DNA of 35,244 nt from an uncultured Saprospiraceae bacterium (GTDB taxonomy: Bacteria > Bacteroidota > Bacteroidia > Chitinophagales > Saprospiraceae): assembly GCA_937918905.1 (NCBI GenBank), contig CAKZSH010000236.1:1-35244 (forward strand). The letters run 5' to 3'. The stretch's first letter is position 1. The number at the start of each line of letters is the position of its first letter. The position numbers were made by a program, and so were the translations under genes. Below are positions 1 through 7,804 of this stretch, piece by piece. Below the pieces are notes generated by a model. It had not been told where the DNA came from, did no database searches, and saw nothing but the letters and a program-made list of their open reading frames with translations.

Positions 1-7
1 GAATGCC

Positions 8-21
8 CGTCAAGCGAAGCG
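8..21. repeat. Fragment of a dispersed palindromic repeat at the left edge
   Basis: The 14-mer CGTCAAGCGAAGCG at 8-21 is identical to 9715-9728, inside the large inverted repeat between the methyltransferase and dioxygenase genes. Here it lies 7 bases beyond the VOC stop codon, so this copy also sits directly at a gene's 3' end. The rest of the element would lie left of the window. Confidence 0.5.
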
Positions 22-28
22 ACCGTTT

Positions 29-1084
29 TCAAAATTTTACACGATTAAACGACATCGCCTTTATCAACCAATTTGGTAAAGGTTTTGTCGGATTTCTTTT
101 TTTCATATTGATGGACCAGCCTATTTTTTTTATCAAAGGAATTTTTAATGCTTCCACAAATTCAATCAAAGTGCCGTCAGGATCTTCGAGATAGCCCCAT
201 TTTCCATTGGCATCACCCATATCAAATTCTTCAGCTACCAAGACTTGAAATGGAAATCCAGCCGCTTTACAATCTCTCACCACCGCATCCATATTTCGAA
301 TGTCAAAACACAAATGAATAAATCCAATATCACCCCAGTAGCGATTTGCAAATATCTTGTTAGGTTTTCTAGATTGAACCTGAACTAATTCAATTTGACT
401 CGTCCCAAAAAGTTTTGCAAAGCCTCCCGTCTTTTGAGATTTTGCTAACAATACTCTTCGGAAATTTTCACCTCCTCCTTCCAATGCAGCATAATCAGGA
501 AAAATACCTTCTTTATCATAAATCACTTGTTGGTAACCCAATACATCAACATATAATTTTTTAGCAGCTTCAATATCAGTAACTCCAATCGTACAACCAA
601 ACAAACCTCCCATATTTTTTCCTTCGGCAAACCAATTGTTGAATTCTTTGATTTGAATAATATTATCGCAAGGATCTTTTACATAAAATGACTTGATGCC
701 ATTCGGATCTTGTACAATCTCAGAAATAGGTTCAACACCTTTTGACTTTATCTCATTGTAAGCAATATTAGCATTTCGAGTTTTTACCTTAATGGAAAAA
801 ATTCCTGTATCGCCTAGTTGAATGGGGTTTTCAGGTTTTTGAGGAGTTCGATCTTCAAATTGCCATATTTCAAAACCACTTCCTCCTTGCAGGTTCAACG
901 CCATGATAGCTCTTTTATCATGAGGTTCGCCACCCATATATTTAGCCATATGTGTAGCAGTATTGTTATCATCAAAGACTTTTACGTCAGCCCCTAATTT
1001 GGTTGCATACCATTTAAATAGTTTCTCAGCATCATCAACACCTACTCCTATTTGTTGTATCCCATAGATAATTTTGTCGTTCAT
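29..1084 (-). CDS. Two-domain VOC (glyoxalase/dioxygenase superfamily) protein
   Basis: The 351-residue protein holds two VOC modules, about residues 6-150 and 158-312. The second is the clearer: GCTIGVTDIEAAKKLY at 163-178, GFIHLCFDI at 254-262 and DPDGTLIEFVE at 301-311. Candidate metal ligands are E232, H257 and E308. The first module has Q11 where many VOC proteins carry a metal histidine, so it may be structural only. VOC enzymes include glyoxalases, extradiol dioxygenases and isomerases; the substrate cannot be read from sequence. A basic tail of about 35 residues follows the second domain. No signal peptide is seen, so it is probably cytoplasmic. The ATG at 1084 starts directly before the first domain strand. 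It stands alone on the minus strand. Confidence 0.8.
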   Translation of the reverse strand: MNDKIIYGIQQIGVGVDDAEKLFKWYATKLGADVKVFDDNNTATHMAKYMGGEPHDKRAIMALNLQGGSGFEIWQFEDRTPQKPENPIQLGDTGIFSIKVKTRNANIAYNEIKSKGVEPISEIVQDPNGIKSFYVKDPCDNIIQIKEFNNWFAEGKNMGGLFGCTIGVTDIEAAKKLYVDVLGYQQVIYDKEGIFPDYAALEGGGENFRRVLLAKSQKTGGFAKLFGTSQIELVQVQSRKPNKIFANRYWGDIGFIHLCFDIRNMDAVVRDCKAAGFPFQVLVAEEFDMGDANGKWGYLEDPDGTLIEFVEALKIPLIKKIGWSINMKKRNPTKPLPNWLIKAMSFNRVKF

Positions 1085-1620
1085 TTCGTTGTTTGTTTTT
1101 CCATTTTAAAAAGCTAAAATTAGGGAATTTAGTTGGATGTGCATAACATAGCGGCTTGCATTACTTTGAATTTTGCCACATAGATCACATAGGTTTTTTC
1201 ACAATAGAACACATACCTAACCTATTGTGTCCTATTGTGTCCTATTGTGAAAACTTCTATTGTGACCTATGTGGCAAAAAATCACATATCTCCAAATTCT
1301 ATTCCTACAAAAGCCTATTTTTCTTTGATTTTTTGGCCATCTGTAAAAGTTGATTGCTGGATGAAATGTATGTCCATTTAAAAATGCGTATCAAATTGTA
1401 GGATTTCCTAATGTTTTCCATCATAAATAGTCTCAACAAATTAATAATTCGTTTAATTTTTCTTTATTTTGTAGAAATTTTTTTAAGGTTTATCGAAAGC
1501 ATTACCTTTCGGTCAAACAATTGTGAATAATACCGTATTACTATAGTTGGAAATCAGTAACTAAAGATTTTCCTCCCGATGATTGGGACAATTTTAATTC
1601 AAAATTAAGCTTAACAGAGT
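1085..1620. other. Intergenic region between divergent genes
   Basis: This 536-base region separates the minus-strand VOC gene from the plus-strand coiled-coil gene. It holds the inverted repeat at 1171-1279. From about 1280 to 1620 the sequence is AT-rich with no convincing ORF, RNA gene or exact TAnnTTTG box. Promoters for both flanking genes should lie here by position, but none could be pinned down. Confidence 0.5.
1171..1279. repeat. Imperfect inverted repeat with a 3 x 10-bp tandem core
   Basis: The outer arms TTTTGCCACATAG (1171-1183) and CTATGTGGCAAAA (1267-1279) match perfectly. Pairing continues inward through TCACATAG against CTATTGTGA, and TTTTTTCACAATAG against CTATTGTGAAAA. Inside the right half, CCTATTGTGT is repeated in tandem at 1221-1250, with the last base changed in the third copy. 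A transcript could fold into a long hairpin in more than one register. Confidence 0.75.
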
Positions 1621-2331
1621 ATGTTAAAAAACTTGAAGCGATGGTTTGTAGTAGATGATGAGGAATTTAAAAAGAAAATGGGTGATAAAACAGAAGAGGA
1701 TTCAGATATAGTTCCTTCTCGACCTACCAAAAAAGCTACACCATCTACGAACAAAACGACATCCAAACCTGCCACTAGTCCTGCAACTCCGACCAATACC
1801 ACGGTGCCTGCTGGGAAAGCGACCTCAAAATTTACAGATATTTTGTTAAAAGCGATGGAGGCCAATAACTTGGATGGGTTTGATTATTTGGAATACAAAC
1901 AAAGTTTACACAAGTTGGCAAAGATGCCAATGGATGAACCTACTCGCTATCAATCTGCTTTTGCAGCCGCATCTACAATGGGGGCTACTCCAAAACAATT
2001 AATAGAGACCGCTAATTTTTACATTGATATTTTAAAAAAAGAAGAGTCAAAATTTGCTCAAGCATTGGCGAATCAAAAGAGCAAACAGATTGGTGATAAG
2101 GAGCAATTGATAAAACAACATGATAATTTAATCCAAGAAAAGACGACTCAAATAGAACGCCTTAAAAAAGAGATTGCAGATCATCAAGCGAAAAGTGAAC
2201 AAATGAAAAAGAGCATTTCTTCTGCAACTGTCAAAGTAGAAACTACTAAAAATAATTTTGTAGCATCTTATAATCTCGTAATTTCGCAGATTCAAAGAGA
2301 TATTGCAAACATGAAAAAATATTTGAAGTAA
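1621..2331 (+). CDS. Soluble coiled-coil protein, first gene of the envelope ABC cluster
   Basis: No family is recognised with confidence in this 236-residue protein. It has no signal peptide or membrane segment and is probably cytoplasmic. Residues 1-25 are charged, about 27-65 form a Pro/Thr/Ser/Ala-rich low-complexity linker, 67-140 form a compact helical domain containing EYKQSLHKLAKMPMDEPTRY, and 140-236 are a long heptad-like coiled coil rich in K, E and Q. The ATG at 1621 is the natural start. The gene is first of six same-strand genes leading to an ABC ATPase; the PspA-like membrane protein follows after 105 bases. Context suggests a cytoplasmic partner of that protein, perhaps through coiled-coil contact. 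That role is inference. Confidence 0.7.
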   Translation: MLKNLKRWFVVDDEEFKKKMGDKTEEDSDIVPSRPTKKATPSTNKTTSKPATSPATPTNTTVPAGKATSKFTDILLKAMEANNLDGFDYLEYKQSLHKLAKMPMDEPTRYQSAFAAASTMGATPKQLIETANFYIDILKKEESKFAQALANQKSKQIGDKEQLIKQHDNLIQEKTTQIERLKKEIADHQAKSEQMKKSISSATVKVETTKNNFVASYNLVISQIQRDIANMKKYLK

Positions 2332-2421
2332 ATATGTGTTTAAGTTTATATGTGTATGGGTGTATATGTTGCACTCGATTTTTGAAAACACATATACACT
2401 TATACACATTAACACATTAAT
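2332..2421. repeat. Imperfect inverted repeat between cluster genes
   Basis: Words of the type TGTGTATATG on the left (about 2333-2369) face CATATACAC and TATACACATTAACACAT on the right (about 2387-2420). The best core is TGTATATGT against ACATATACA. The element fills nearly the whole spacer. It could be an attenuator or RNA-end structure inside the cluster, which is inferred. Confidence 0.55.
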
Positions 2422-2436
2422 ACAATAATTTAGAAT

Positions 2437-3462
2437 ATGGAAATGCAAGATTTTAAACCGAAATCATTTTGGCAAAAACCTGAAGGGGTAACTGGAGCTA
2501 TATTTTTAGCTGCTATTGTCGGAGGTGTAGGGTATTTATTAGTGACTTATATGGGAGTGCTTGCAGCATTGGCTGCCAACACCGTTTATTTGGTTGCGAT
2601 GTTAGCTGTTTTGGCGGCTATCATATATATGGTCTTAGATCCTAAAATGCGGGCACTAGTTTCCTACATGTATAAGAGTGTTATGCGATGGATTACAGGC
2701 TGGTTTGTTCAAATTGATCCTATTGGAATTTTGAAATCATATACCGATGATTTGCAAAGTAACTTGGGTAAAATGAATAAACAAATTGGAAAACTCAAAG
2801 GTCAAATGCATAAACTCAAAGAGTTGATTGTCAACAACCGTAGAGAAATCCAAAGTAACTTGACTCAAGCGAGTAAAGCGAAAGAAGTAAACAAACAGAA
2901 TATTATGATTTTGAAATCTCGAAAAGCAGGGAGATTGAAAGAGTCGAATATGCGTTTGGAAGATTTATATAAAAAAATGGAAGTCTTATATCGTGTTTTG
3001 ACCAAGATGTATGAAAATTCTGAGATTCTTTTGGAAGATGTCAAGGATCAAGTGATGGTCAAAGAGCAAGAGTACAAAGCAATCAAAGCGAGTGCTGGTG
3101 CAATGAAATCTGCAGCAAGTGTTATTTCAGGGAATCCTGATAAACGTGCAATGTTTGATATGGCAATGGAAGCAGTAGCAGATGATGTAAGTAATAAAGT
3201 AGGAGAGATGGAACGTTTTATGGAAATGTCTTCAAGCTTTATGGATTCTGTAGATTTACAAAATGGAGTATTCGAAGAAGAAGGAATGAAGATGTTGGAG
3301 AAGTGGGAAAAAGAAGGCGTGTCTATTTTGTTAGGTGAAGAAAAAACAGACATCGTTAAAAAAGCAAATAGCGATAATGATGTTTTGGACTTAAATGAAC
3401 CAATCAAAAAACCTATCCGAGAGTCAGGACACTCTAATCAATACGACTCATTGTTTGAGTAA
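2437..3462 (+). CDS. Two-TM coiled-coil membrane protein, PspA-like architecture
   Basis: The 341-residue protein has two hydrophobic segments near residues 17-36 and 42-66, then an amphipathic stretch from about 80. A long coiled coil of about residues 90-225 begins DPIGILKSYTDDLQSNLGKM. A Met/Glu-rich helical region (about 245-300) and a polar tail follow. The helical part resembles PspA/IM30 proteins in composition and in the short DP-led entry to the coiled coil, but PspA itself has no transmembrane pair, so this is a structural analogy and not a firm family call. It sits between a soluble coiled-coil gene and the OmpA-fused binding protein. It may scaffold or sense stress at the inner membrane for the transporter; this is inference. 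Confidence 0.65.
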   Translation: MEMQDFKPKSFWQKPEGVTGAIFLAAIVGGVGYLLVTYMGVLAALAANTVYLVAMLAVLAAIIYMVLDPKMRALVSYMYKSVMRWITGWFVQIDPIGILKSYTDDLQSNLGKMNKQIGKLKGQMHKLKELIVNNRREIQSNLTQASKAKEVNKQNIMILKSRKAGRLKESNMRLEDLYKKMEVLYRVLTKMYENSEILLEDVKDQVMVKEQEYKAIKASAGAMKSAASVISGNPDKRAMFDMAMEAVADDVSNKVGEMERFMEMSSSFMDSVDLQNGVFEEEGMKMLEKWEKEGVSILLGEEKTDIVKKANSDNDVLDLNEPIKKPIRESGHSNQYDSLFE

Positions 3463-3469
3463 AAACGAT

Positions 3470-3534
3470 TTAGACTTAAGATATAAGACCTAAGAAATTT
3501 CGAAATTAATTGTTGTCTTACATCTTAAGTCTAA
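3470..3534. repeat. 20-bp inverted repeat between cluster genes
   Basis: The arm at 3470-3489 (TTAGACTTAAGATATAAGAC) matches the reverse complement of 3515-3534 at 19 of 20 positions, with a 25-base loop. It begins 7 bases after the stop of the preceding gene. No clear U-tract follows, so it is not a classic intrinsic terminator. Confidence 0.8.
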
Positions 3535-3612
3535 TTTCTTAAAATCTTTATCTATAATCCCCTTTCACTAGACAATTTATAACATTTAACTTACAAATTA
3601 ACTAGAAAAAAA

Positions 3613-5205
3613 ATGGCAAGAAGACTCACAACATTTTCAAAATTATTGCTCACATTAGTTCTCGTTGGTGCAATTTTCTTTGGTGGAAAATTTTTAATGG
3701 AAAAGACTGGTCTTGGAGATACCGTAGATCAGATGAAGCAAGATGTAGAGAATGGGAATAATGGTGCAACTAATAACAATACTTCTACAAATACGAACAA
3801 TTCAAGTAGCAATTCTAAAGATGTAATTAAAATCGGAGTAGTTACGTGGGGTGGATATGCTGGTGGACAATATTTTAATGAAGGATTTGAACCTTCGACC
3901 AGTTCTAGGTTCTATAAAGACTATGGCTTTAAAGTAGAATTTAAAGTATTGGATGATTATGATGCTTCTCGAAATGCATTCAAATCAGGTGATGTAGATT
4001 TACTGTGGACAACAATTGATGCCTTCCCTCCAGAGGTAGGTGGATTGATGGATTTTGATCCAGTAGTACTTTTTCAAGCGGATTGGTCAAGAGGTGGAGA
4101 TGCAATTGTGGCACGAAGAGGAATTACAAAAGTATCAGATTTAAAAGGAAAAAAGATTGCAGTAGCTGAGATGACACCTTCTCATTCATTTTTGATTTGG
4201 TTGATGGAAGCCGGTGGACTTTCAGTAAAAGACGTTGAAATTTTAGGACAACCAAGTGCAATTGATGCAGCCGAAGTATTTAAAAGTGGTCGTGCAGATG
4301 CAGCCGTAGTTTGGAGTCCAGATGATATTTTGAGTTTAAAAGCAGTACCAGGTTCAAGAGTTTTGGAAAATTCTAAATCTGCTGCATACATCATTGCGGA
4401 TGTTTTTATTGCAAAAAGAAAATTTGCGGATAGCAACCAAGAAAGGCTGCAACAACTTTATGAAGGTTGGATGAAAGGTGCAGCTGAGATTAACTCTGAT
4501 CCTGCAGCAAGAAGAAAAGCAGCTAAAATTTTATCTGAAGAATTCACAGAAAGAGGGACTCCGTTATCAGTTGCGGACTCTGATGAAATGATTGGAAATG
4601 TTCGTTTAGCTACTCATGGTGATAACAAAAATTTCTTCCGATTAAATGCAAATTATACAGGTGTAGCTGGTGACGATTTGTATAGAAATATGACGGACAA
4701 ATATCGAGACTTAGGATATATCGAAGGAAAAGTTCCTGCATGGAGACAAATTGCTTATCCTGCTTTGGTCAACTCAGTCACGCTTGGAGGTGAAGCACAT
4801 TTTCCAGAAAAAACTAAGGATTACAGTAAAGCAACTAAAACGGAGGAAACTAAAACTGCGCTTTCAACTAAGCAAGTGAGTATTTCGTTCCGTACTGGAG
4901 AATATCAATTAGATGAAAATTCAAAATACATTATCGATAAGGAATTCGTAGATATTGCAAAAGTATTTACTTCTCGTATTCGTATCGAAGGAAATACTGA
5001 TAATGTAGGAAGTCGAGCAAGTAATAAAGCACTTTCATTAAAACGTGCACAGTCTGTTGCCGACTATTTGATCGAAGAGCATAATATGCCTCGTAACCGT
5101 TTTATCATAAAAGGAAATGGACCAGACAAACCTGTTGCAGATAATGATACGGATGCGGGTAGAGCAAAAAATAGAAGAACAGACTTTGAATTACTGGGTC
5201 AGTAA
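3613..5205 (+). CDS. Membrane-anchored ABC substrate-binding protein fused to an OmpA domain
   Basis: The 530-residue protein has three parts. A single N-terminal membrane helix (about 8-28) is followed by an Asn/Thr/Ser linker (about 46-68). A periplasmic binding domain of NMT1/SsuA/TauA type spans about 71-395, with IKIGVVTWGGYAGG at the first strand, DVDLLWTTIDAFP, and GRADAAVVWSPDD. An OmpA-like peptidoglycan-binding domain spans about 425-530, with GNTDNVG at 460-466, the LSLKRAQSVADYL helix and the closing GRAKNRRTDFEL. The OmpA family binds diaminopimelate in peptidoglycan, so the binding protein is likely tethered between inner membrane and cell wall instead of diffusing freely. The ligand is unknown; relatives bind nitrate, sulfonates, taurine or pyrimidine precursors. 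The permease gene follows. Confidence 0.87.
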   Translation: MARRLTTFSKLLLTLVLVGAIFFGGKFLMEKTGLGDTVDQMKQDVENGNNGATNNNTSTNTNNSSSNSKDVIKIGVVTWGGYAGGQYFNEGFEPSTSSRFYKDYGFKVEFKVLDDYDASRNAFKSGDVDLLWTTIDAFPPEVGGLMDFDPVVLFQADWSRGGDAIVARRGITKVSDLKGKKIAVAEMTPSHSFLIWLMEAGGLSVKDVEILGQPSAIDAAEVFKSGRADAAVVWSPDDILSLKAVPGSRVLENSKSAAYIIADVFIAKRKFADSNQERLQQLYEGWMKGAAEINSDPAARRKAAKILSEEFTERGTPLSVADSDEMIGNVRLATHGDNKNFFRLNANYTGVAGDDLYRNMTDKYRDLGYIEGKVPAWRQIAYPALVNSVTLGGEAHFPEKTKDYSKATKTEETKTALSTKQVSISFRTGEYQLDENSKYIIDKEFVDIAKVFTSRIRIEGNTDNVGSRASNKALSLKRAQSVADYLIEEHNMPRNRFIIKGNGPDKPVADNDTDAGRAKNRRTDFELLGQ

Positions 5206-5221
5206 AATGATTAATGATTGT

Positions 5222-5258
5222 GGATTCAAGATTATGGATTTCGAATAATCTTGAATCC
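5222..5258. repeat. Perfect 14-bp hairpin after the binding-protein gene
   Basis: GGATTCAAGATTAT (5222-5235) pairs perfectly with ATAATCTTGAATCC (5245-5258), with a 9-base loop. Related words recur at 5411-5438 (TAATCCATAATC and AAATCCATAATC), so an alternative long-range pairing enclosing the next element is possible. Confidence 0.8.
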
Positions 5259-5284
5259 TTAATTAGGAGTTTTAAGAAAAATAT

Positions 5285-5394
5285 ATTGTGATTTTATAGC
5301 CGCAGATTTACGCTGATTTTTGTATGATTGTCGAAAAACGCGTTATAGATAAATCATGAAAGTCAGCATAGATCTGCGGCTATAAAATCACAAT
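5285..5394. repeat. 32-bp inverted repeat between binding-protein and permease genes
   Basis: The arms at 5285-5316 and 5363-5394 match at about 29 of 32 positions. The shared core is ATTGTGATTTTATAGCCGCA. The loop is 46 bases. Flanking AAGAAAA and TTTTCTTA words extend the pairing outward, and the perfect hairpin at 5222-5258 lies just upstream. The 258-base spacer is thus almost entirely palindromic. Confidence 0.85.
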
Positions 5395-5469
5395 ACGTTT
5401 TCTTAACACCCTTAATCCATAATCTTAAATCCATAATCAAAAACCATCCTTTCAAGACAATTCTTGCCA

Positions 5470-6600
5470 ATGGAACTTTTCAAACTAAGAGGAGAACTCA
5501 AAAGCTCACAAAGTATAATTTTAGGATTAATTGGATTTGTTATTTTAATTTTGATATGGTGGGCAGTAGCTGAAATGTTAGCTATTGAACGACCTGTCAT
5601 TGAAGGATTTGATACCCAATTAGAATCTTCAATTGGAAAAGATCCTGAAGTACATCAAAGATATTTAGATTCCATTGCACAAGTGGATTCTTTGAATTTT
5701 GCGAATGCTACAGAATTTGAAAAAGTATATCCATTATTTCCTACACCACTTCAAGTGGTCCAATCTTTTCCCGAATTAATTCAAGAGGATCAACTCGTTA
5801 CACAGACAAGGCGGTCAGTCTGGCTAAATATCCAAGGATATTTTTGGGCATTATTAATCGCTATTCCCATTGGTTTTTTAATTGGATTATTTCCATTATT
5901 TAGAGGTTTGTTTAGCAAGCAAGTTGATGCGATGCGGTTTTTACCATTGACAGCCTTGACTGGTTTATTTATAATTTGGTTTGGGATAGATGATAAAATG
6001 AAGATCGCATTTTTAGCTTTTGGTATTTTAGTGTATCTCCTTCCTGTAGTTGCACAACGGATTTATGAAGTGAAAGATGTTTATTTAAAAACAGTTTTCA
6101 CCCTTGGTGCTACAGATTGGCAAACCATAAAATCGGTTTATATTCCTTCCGTAATGTCTCGATTGATGGATGATATTAGAGTACTGACTGCCATATCATG
6201 GACTTATATTATCATTGCGGAATTACTCAATCGGCAGGGTGGAATTGGTTCATTGATGTATATCAAAGCAAGGCAAGGTCAAATTGAAAAGGTATTTGCA
6301 GGGTTGATTGTGATTATCATTATTGGATTTTTACAAGATCAGATTTTTGTATTTATTGATAAAAGATTGTTTCCTCATAAATATGAGAAAACTAGATCTA
6401 GTGGATTAACGGAATCTCAATATGGAATAGGATTGGTACTTGGAGGAATTTTGTTAGCCATTTTGTTGCAAGTGATTTTACCAAATGCAGGTTGGATCAT
6501 GAGTTCCTTATTACCAATTTTATTAATTGGAGGAGTATTGTTTATTTTATATGGAGAGTTTAAAATTTTCCAAAATAGAAATACGACAGCGACTGCATGA
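5470..6600 (+). CDS. ABC transporter permease, NitT/TauT type, with extra C-terminal membrane segments
   Basis: An inner-membrane permease. The PLFPTPLQVVQSFPELI segment before the core and the EAA loop (TLGATDWQTIKSVYIPSV, glycine near residue 213) identify the nitrate/sulfonate/taurine branch of BPD permeases. The first membrane helix is about residues 15-37. It is followed by an unusual insert of about 55 polar residues (about 40-95), probably periplasmic. Two further hydrophobic segments after the core (about 318-365) exceed the usual family length of about 250-280. I prefer ATG 5470 over TTG 5464, two codons upstream. The stop overlaps the next start by ATGA, showing translational coupling to the TPR lipoprotein. 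It should pair with the ATPase at 7805-8608 and the tethered binding protein upstream. Confidence 0.87.
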   Translation: MELFKLRGELKSSQSIILGLIGFVILILIWWAVAEMLAIERPVIEGFDTQLESSIGKDPEVHQRYLDSIAQVDSLNFANATEFEKVYPLFPTPLQVVQSFPELIQEDQLVTQTRRSVWLNIQGYFWALLIAIPIGFLIGLFPLFRGLFSKQVDAMRFLPLTALTGLFIIWFGIDDKMKIAFLAFGILVYLLPVVAQRIYEVKDVYLKTVFTLGATDWQTIKSVYIPSVMSRLMDDIRVLTAISWTYIIIAELLNRQGGIGSLMYIKARQGQIEKVFAGLIVIIIIGFLQDQIFVFIDKRLFPHKYEKTRSSGLTESQYGIGLVLGGILLAILLQVILPNAGWIMSSLLPILLIGGVLFILYGEFKIFQNRNTTATA

Positions 6601-7754
6601 TAAAAATATGCAAACCATTGTTGATGTTTTTTTTGATTGCTACTCTTTCAAGTTGTGAAGAAAAAGATAAAATAACCGATGGGGAATTAATTTCTTTTTG
6701 TGAAAAATTAGAAACCTCCATCATCAATCGTGACCCGACTTTATTTAATAATTCATTATTTGAAGCAGGATTGCAAAAAAGAATTTTTGAAGGATACCAT
6801 GCTGGAGGTGGTTTGAGTTATGCCTTAAATCATACCCTCAATAATCATTTCAAACTGGGCGATGGGATTCTAAGTACGGTAATGCATGGTGATTTTATTT
6901 TTGAAGTGACGCGAGTTTATCGAGATGATGATGAAAATCCTTGGGCAGTATTTCGCTTATTCAATGGAGTAAGTTTTAATTATATCGAATTTCAATTTGA
7001 AAAAATTTTGGATCAAATTCGAATTTCGGAAGGATATTACTACAATACAGGACAACAACTAAGTGAAACCATTCGTGATTTAGTATTTATGGAAGTAGGT
7101 TTTGATGGGAAAGGAAAAAAGGATTTGAATATCAAAAAATACTATACCGAAGGAACTGCATTTATGGTAAAAGCGCAAAAAGAAATGTTGTTGCAAAATT
7201 ACCAAAATGCATTGGACTCTTTTGAAATGATAGATCCACGGTTGTTGCAGCATCCATTTTTTCATGTACAAAAAATAAATATCCTGAGTCATCTAAATGA
7301 AGATGATTTATATAAAAATTTGGAAGCATTCGATAAAGCTTTTCCTAATGAAGAAAGATTTAATATCCTCAATGCGGTTCAATTGAATATGTACAAAGGC
7401 AATGTGGAAGCGACTCGAAAAGCCATACATCATTTGAGTAAGCGAGTTGGCAATGATGCAGTTCTGGATTACTACGAAGCCAACGCATTACTCAATAATG
7501 GTGATTATGATAAAGCAATTTTTTATTGTGATAAATTTATCGAACAACGACCAGGGTTAATTTTTGGATATTTTGCAAAAACAATTGCTTACATCAAAAA
7601 GAAAGATTACGAAAGTGCGACAAATAATTTAAGTAAAATCATCCGAGAATTTAATGCAACCATTCCTGATTTGGAAGATGCGTTTCAAGATTTTCCAGAT
7701 TTCTTTTCATCAGAAGAATATGAACTTTGGAAAAAAGGATTGTCGAAGATTTAA
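6597..7754 (+). CDS. TPR-repeat lipoprotein coupled to the ABC permease
   Basis: The N-terminus is a lipoprotein signal peptide with lipobox LSSC and Cys20, so the protein is probably lipid-anchored facing the periplasm. The first half (about 25-190) is a mixed domain of unknown family. The second half (about 195-350) shows tetratricopeptide-like helix pairs, for example AQKEMLLQNYQNALDSFEMI, DYYEANALLNNGDYDKAIFY and GYFAKTIAYIKKKDYESATN. The start ATG overlaps the permease stop (ATGA), and the ATPase gene follows after 50 bases, so it is embedded inside the transporter genes. A dedicated TPR lipoprotein between permease and ATPase is not part of a standard NitT/TauT operon. It may scaffold the complex or contact the peptidoglycan-tethered binding protein; this is inferred. 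Confidence 0.8.
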   Translation: MIKICKPLLMFFLIATLSSCEEKDKITDGELISFCEKLETSIINRDPTLFNNSLFEAGLQKRIFEGYHAGGGLSYALNHTLNNHFKLGDGILSTVMHGDFIFEVTRVYRDDDENPWAVFRLFNGVSFNYIEFQFEKILDQIRISEGYYYNTGQQLSETIRDLVFMEVGFDGKGKKDLNIKKYYTEGTAFMVKAQKEMLLQNYQNALDSFEMIDPRLLQHPFFHVQKINILSHLNEDDLYKNLEAFDKAFPNEERFNILNAVQLNMYKGNVEATRKAIHHLSKRVGNDAVLDYYEANALLNNGDYDKAIFYCDKFIEQRPGLIFGYFAKTIAYIKKKDYESATNNLSKIIREFNATIPDLEDAFQDFPDFFSSEEYELWKKGLSKI

Positions 7755-7759
7755 TGTAG

Positions 7760-7780
7760 CTGCTGGGTTTTAACCCGCAG
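7760..7780. repeat. Short GC-rich hairpin before the ATPase gene
   Basis: CTGC-T-GGGTT (7760-7769) pairs with AACCCGCAG (7772-7780) with one bulged base. An A-rich run follows in place of a U-tract, so it is unlikely to terminate plus-strand transcription. Confidence 0.6.
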
Positions 7781-7804
7781 TAAAAAAGAAAAATAAAAAA
7801 CAGT

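Noticed and set aside
1221..1250. CRISPR-like tandem repeats
   Set aside because: The units are only 10 bases with no spacers between them, and they lie inside a palindrome.
1156..1353. Plus-strand ORF of 65 codons
   Set aside because: It is read through the inverted repeat at 1171-1279 and has a Cys/His/Phe-rich composition typical of non-coding AT-rich DNA.
2437..3462. Assignment as TelA (toxic anion resistance) or true PspA
   Set aside because: The coiled-coil layout is similar, but the N-terminal TM pair and lack of recognisable family motifs do not support either name.
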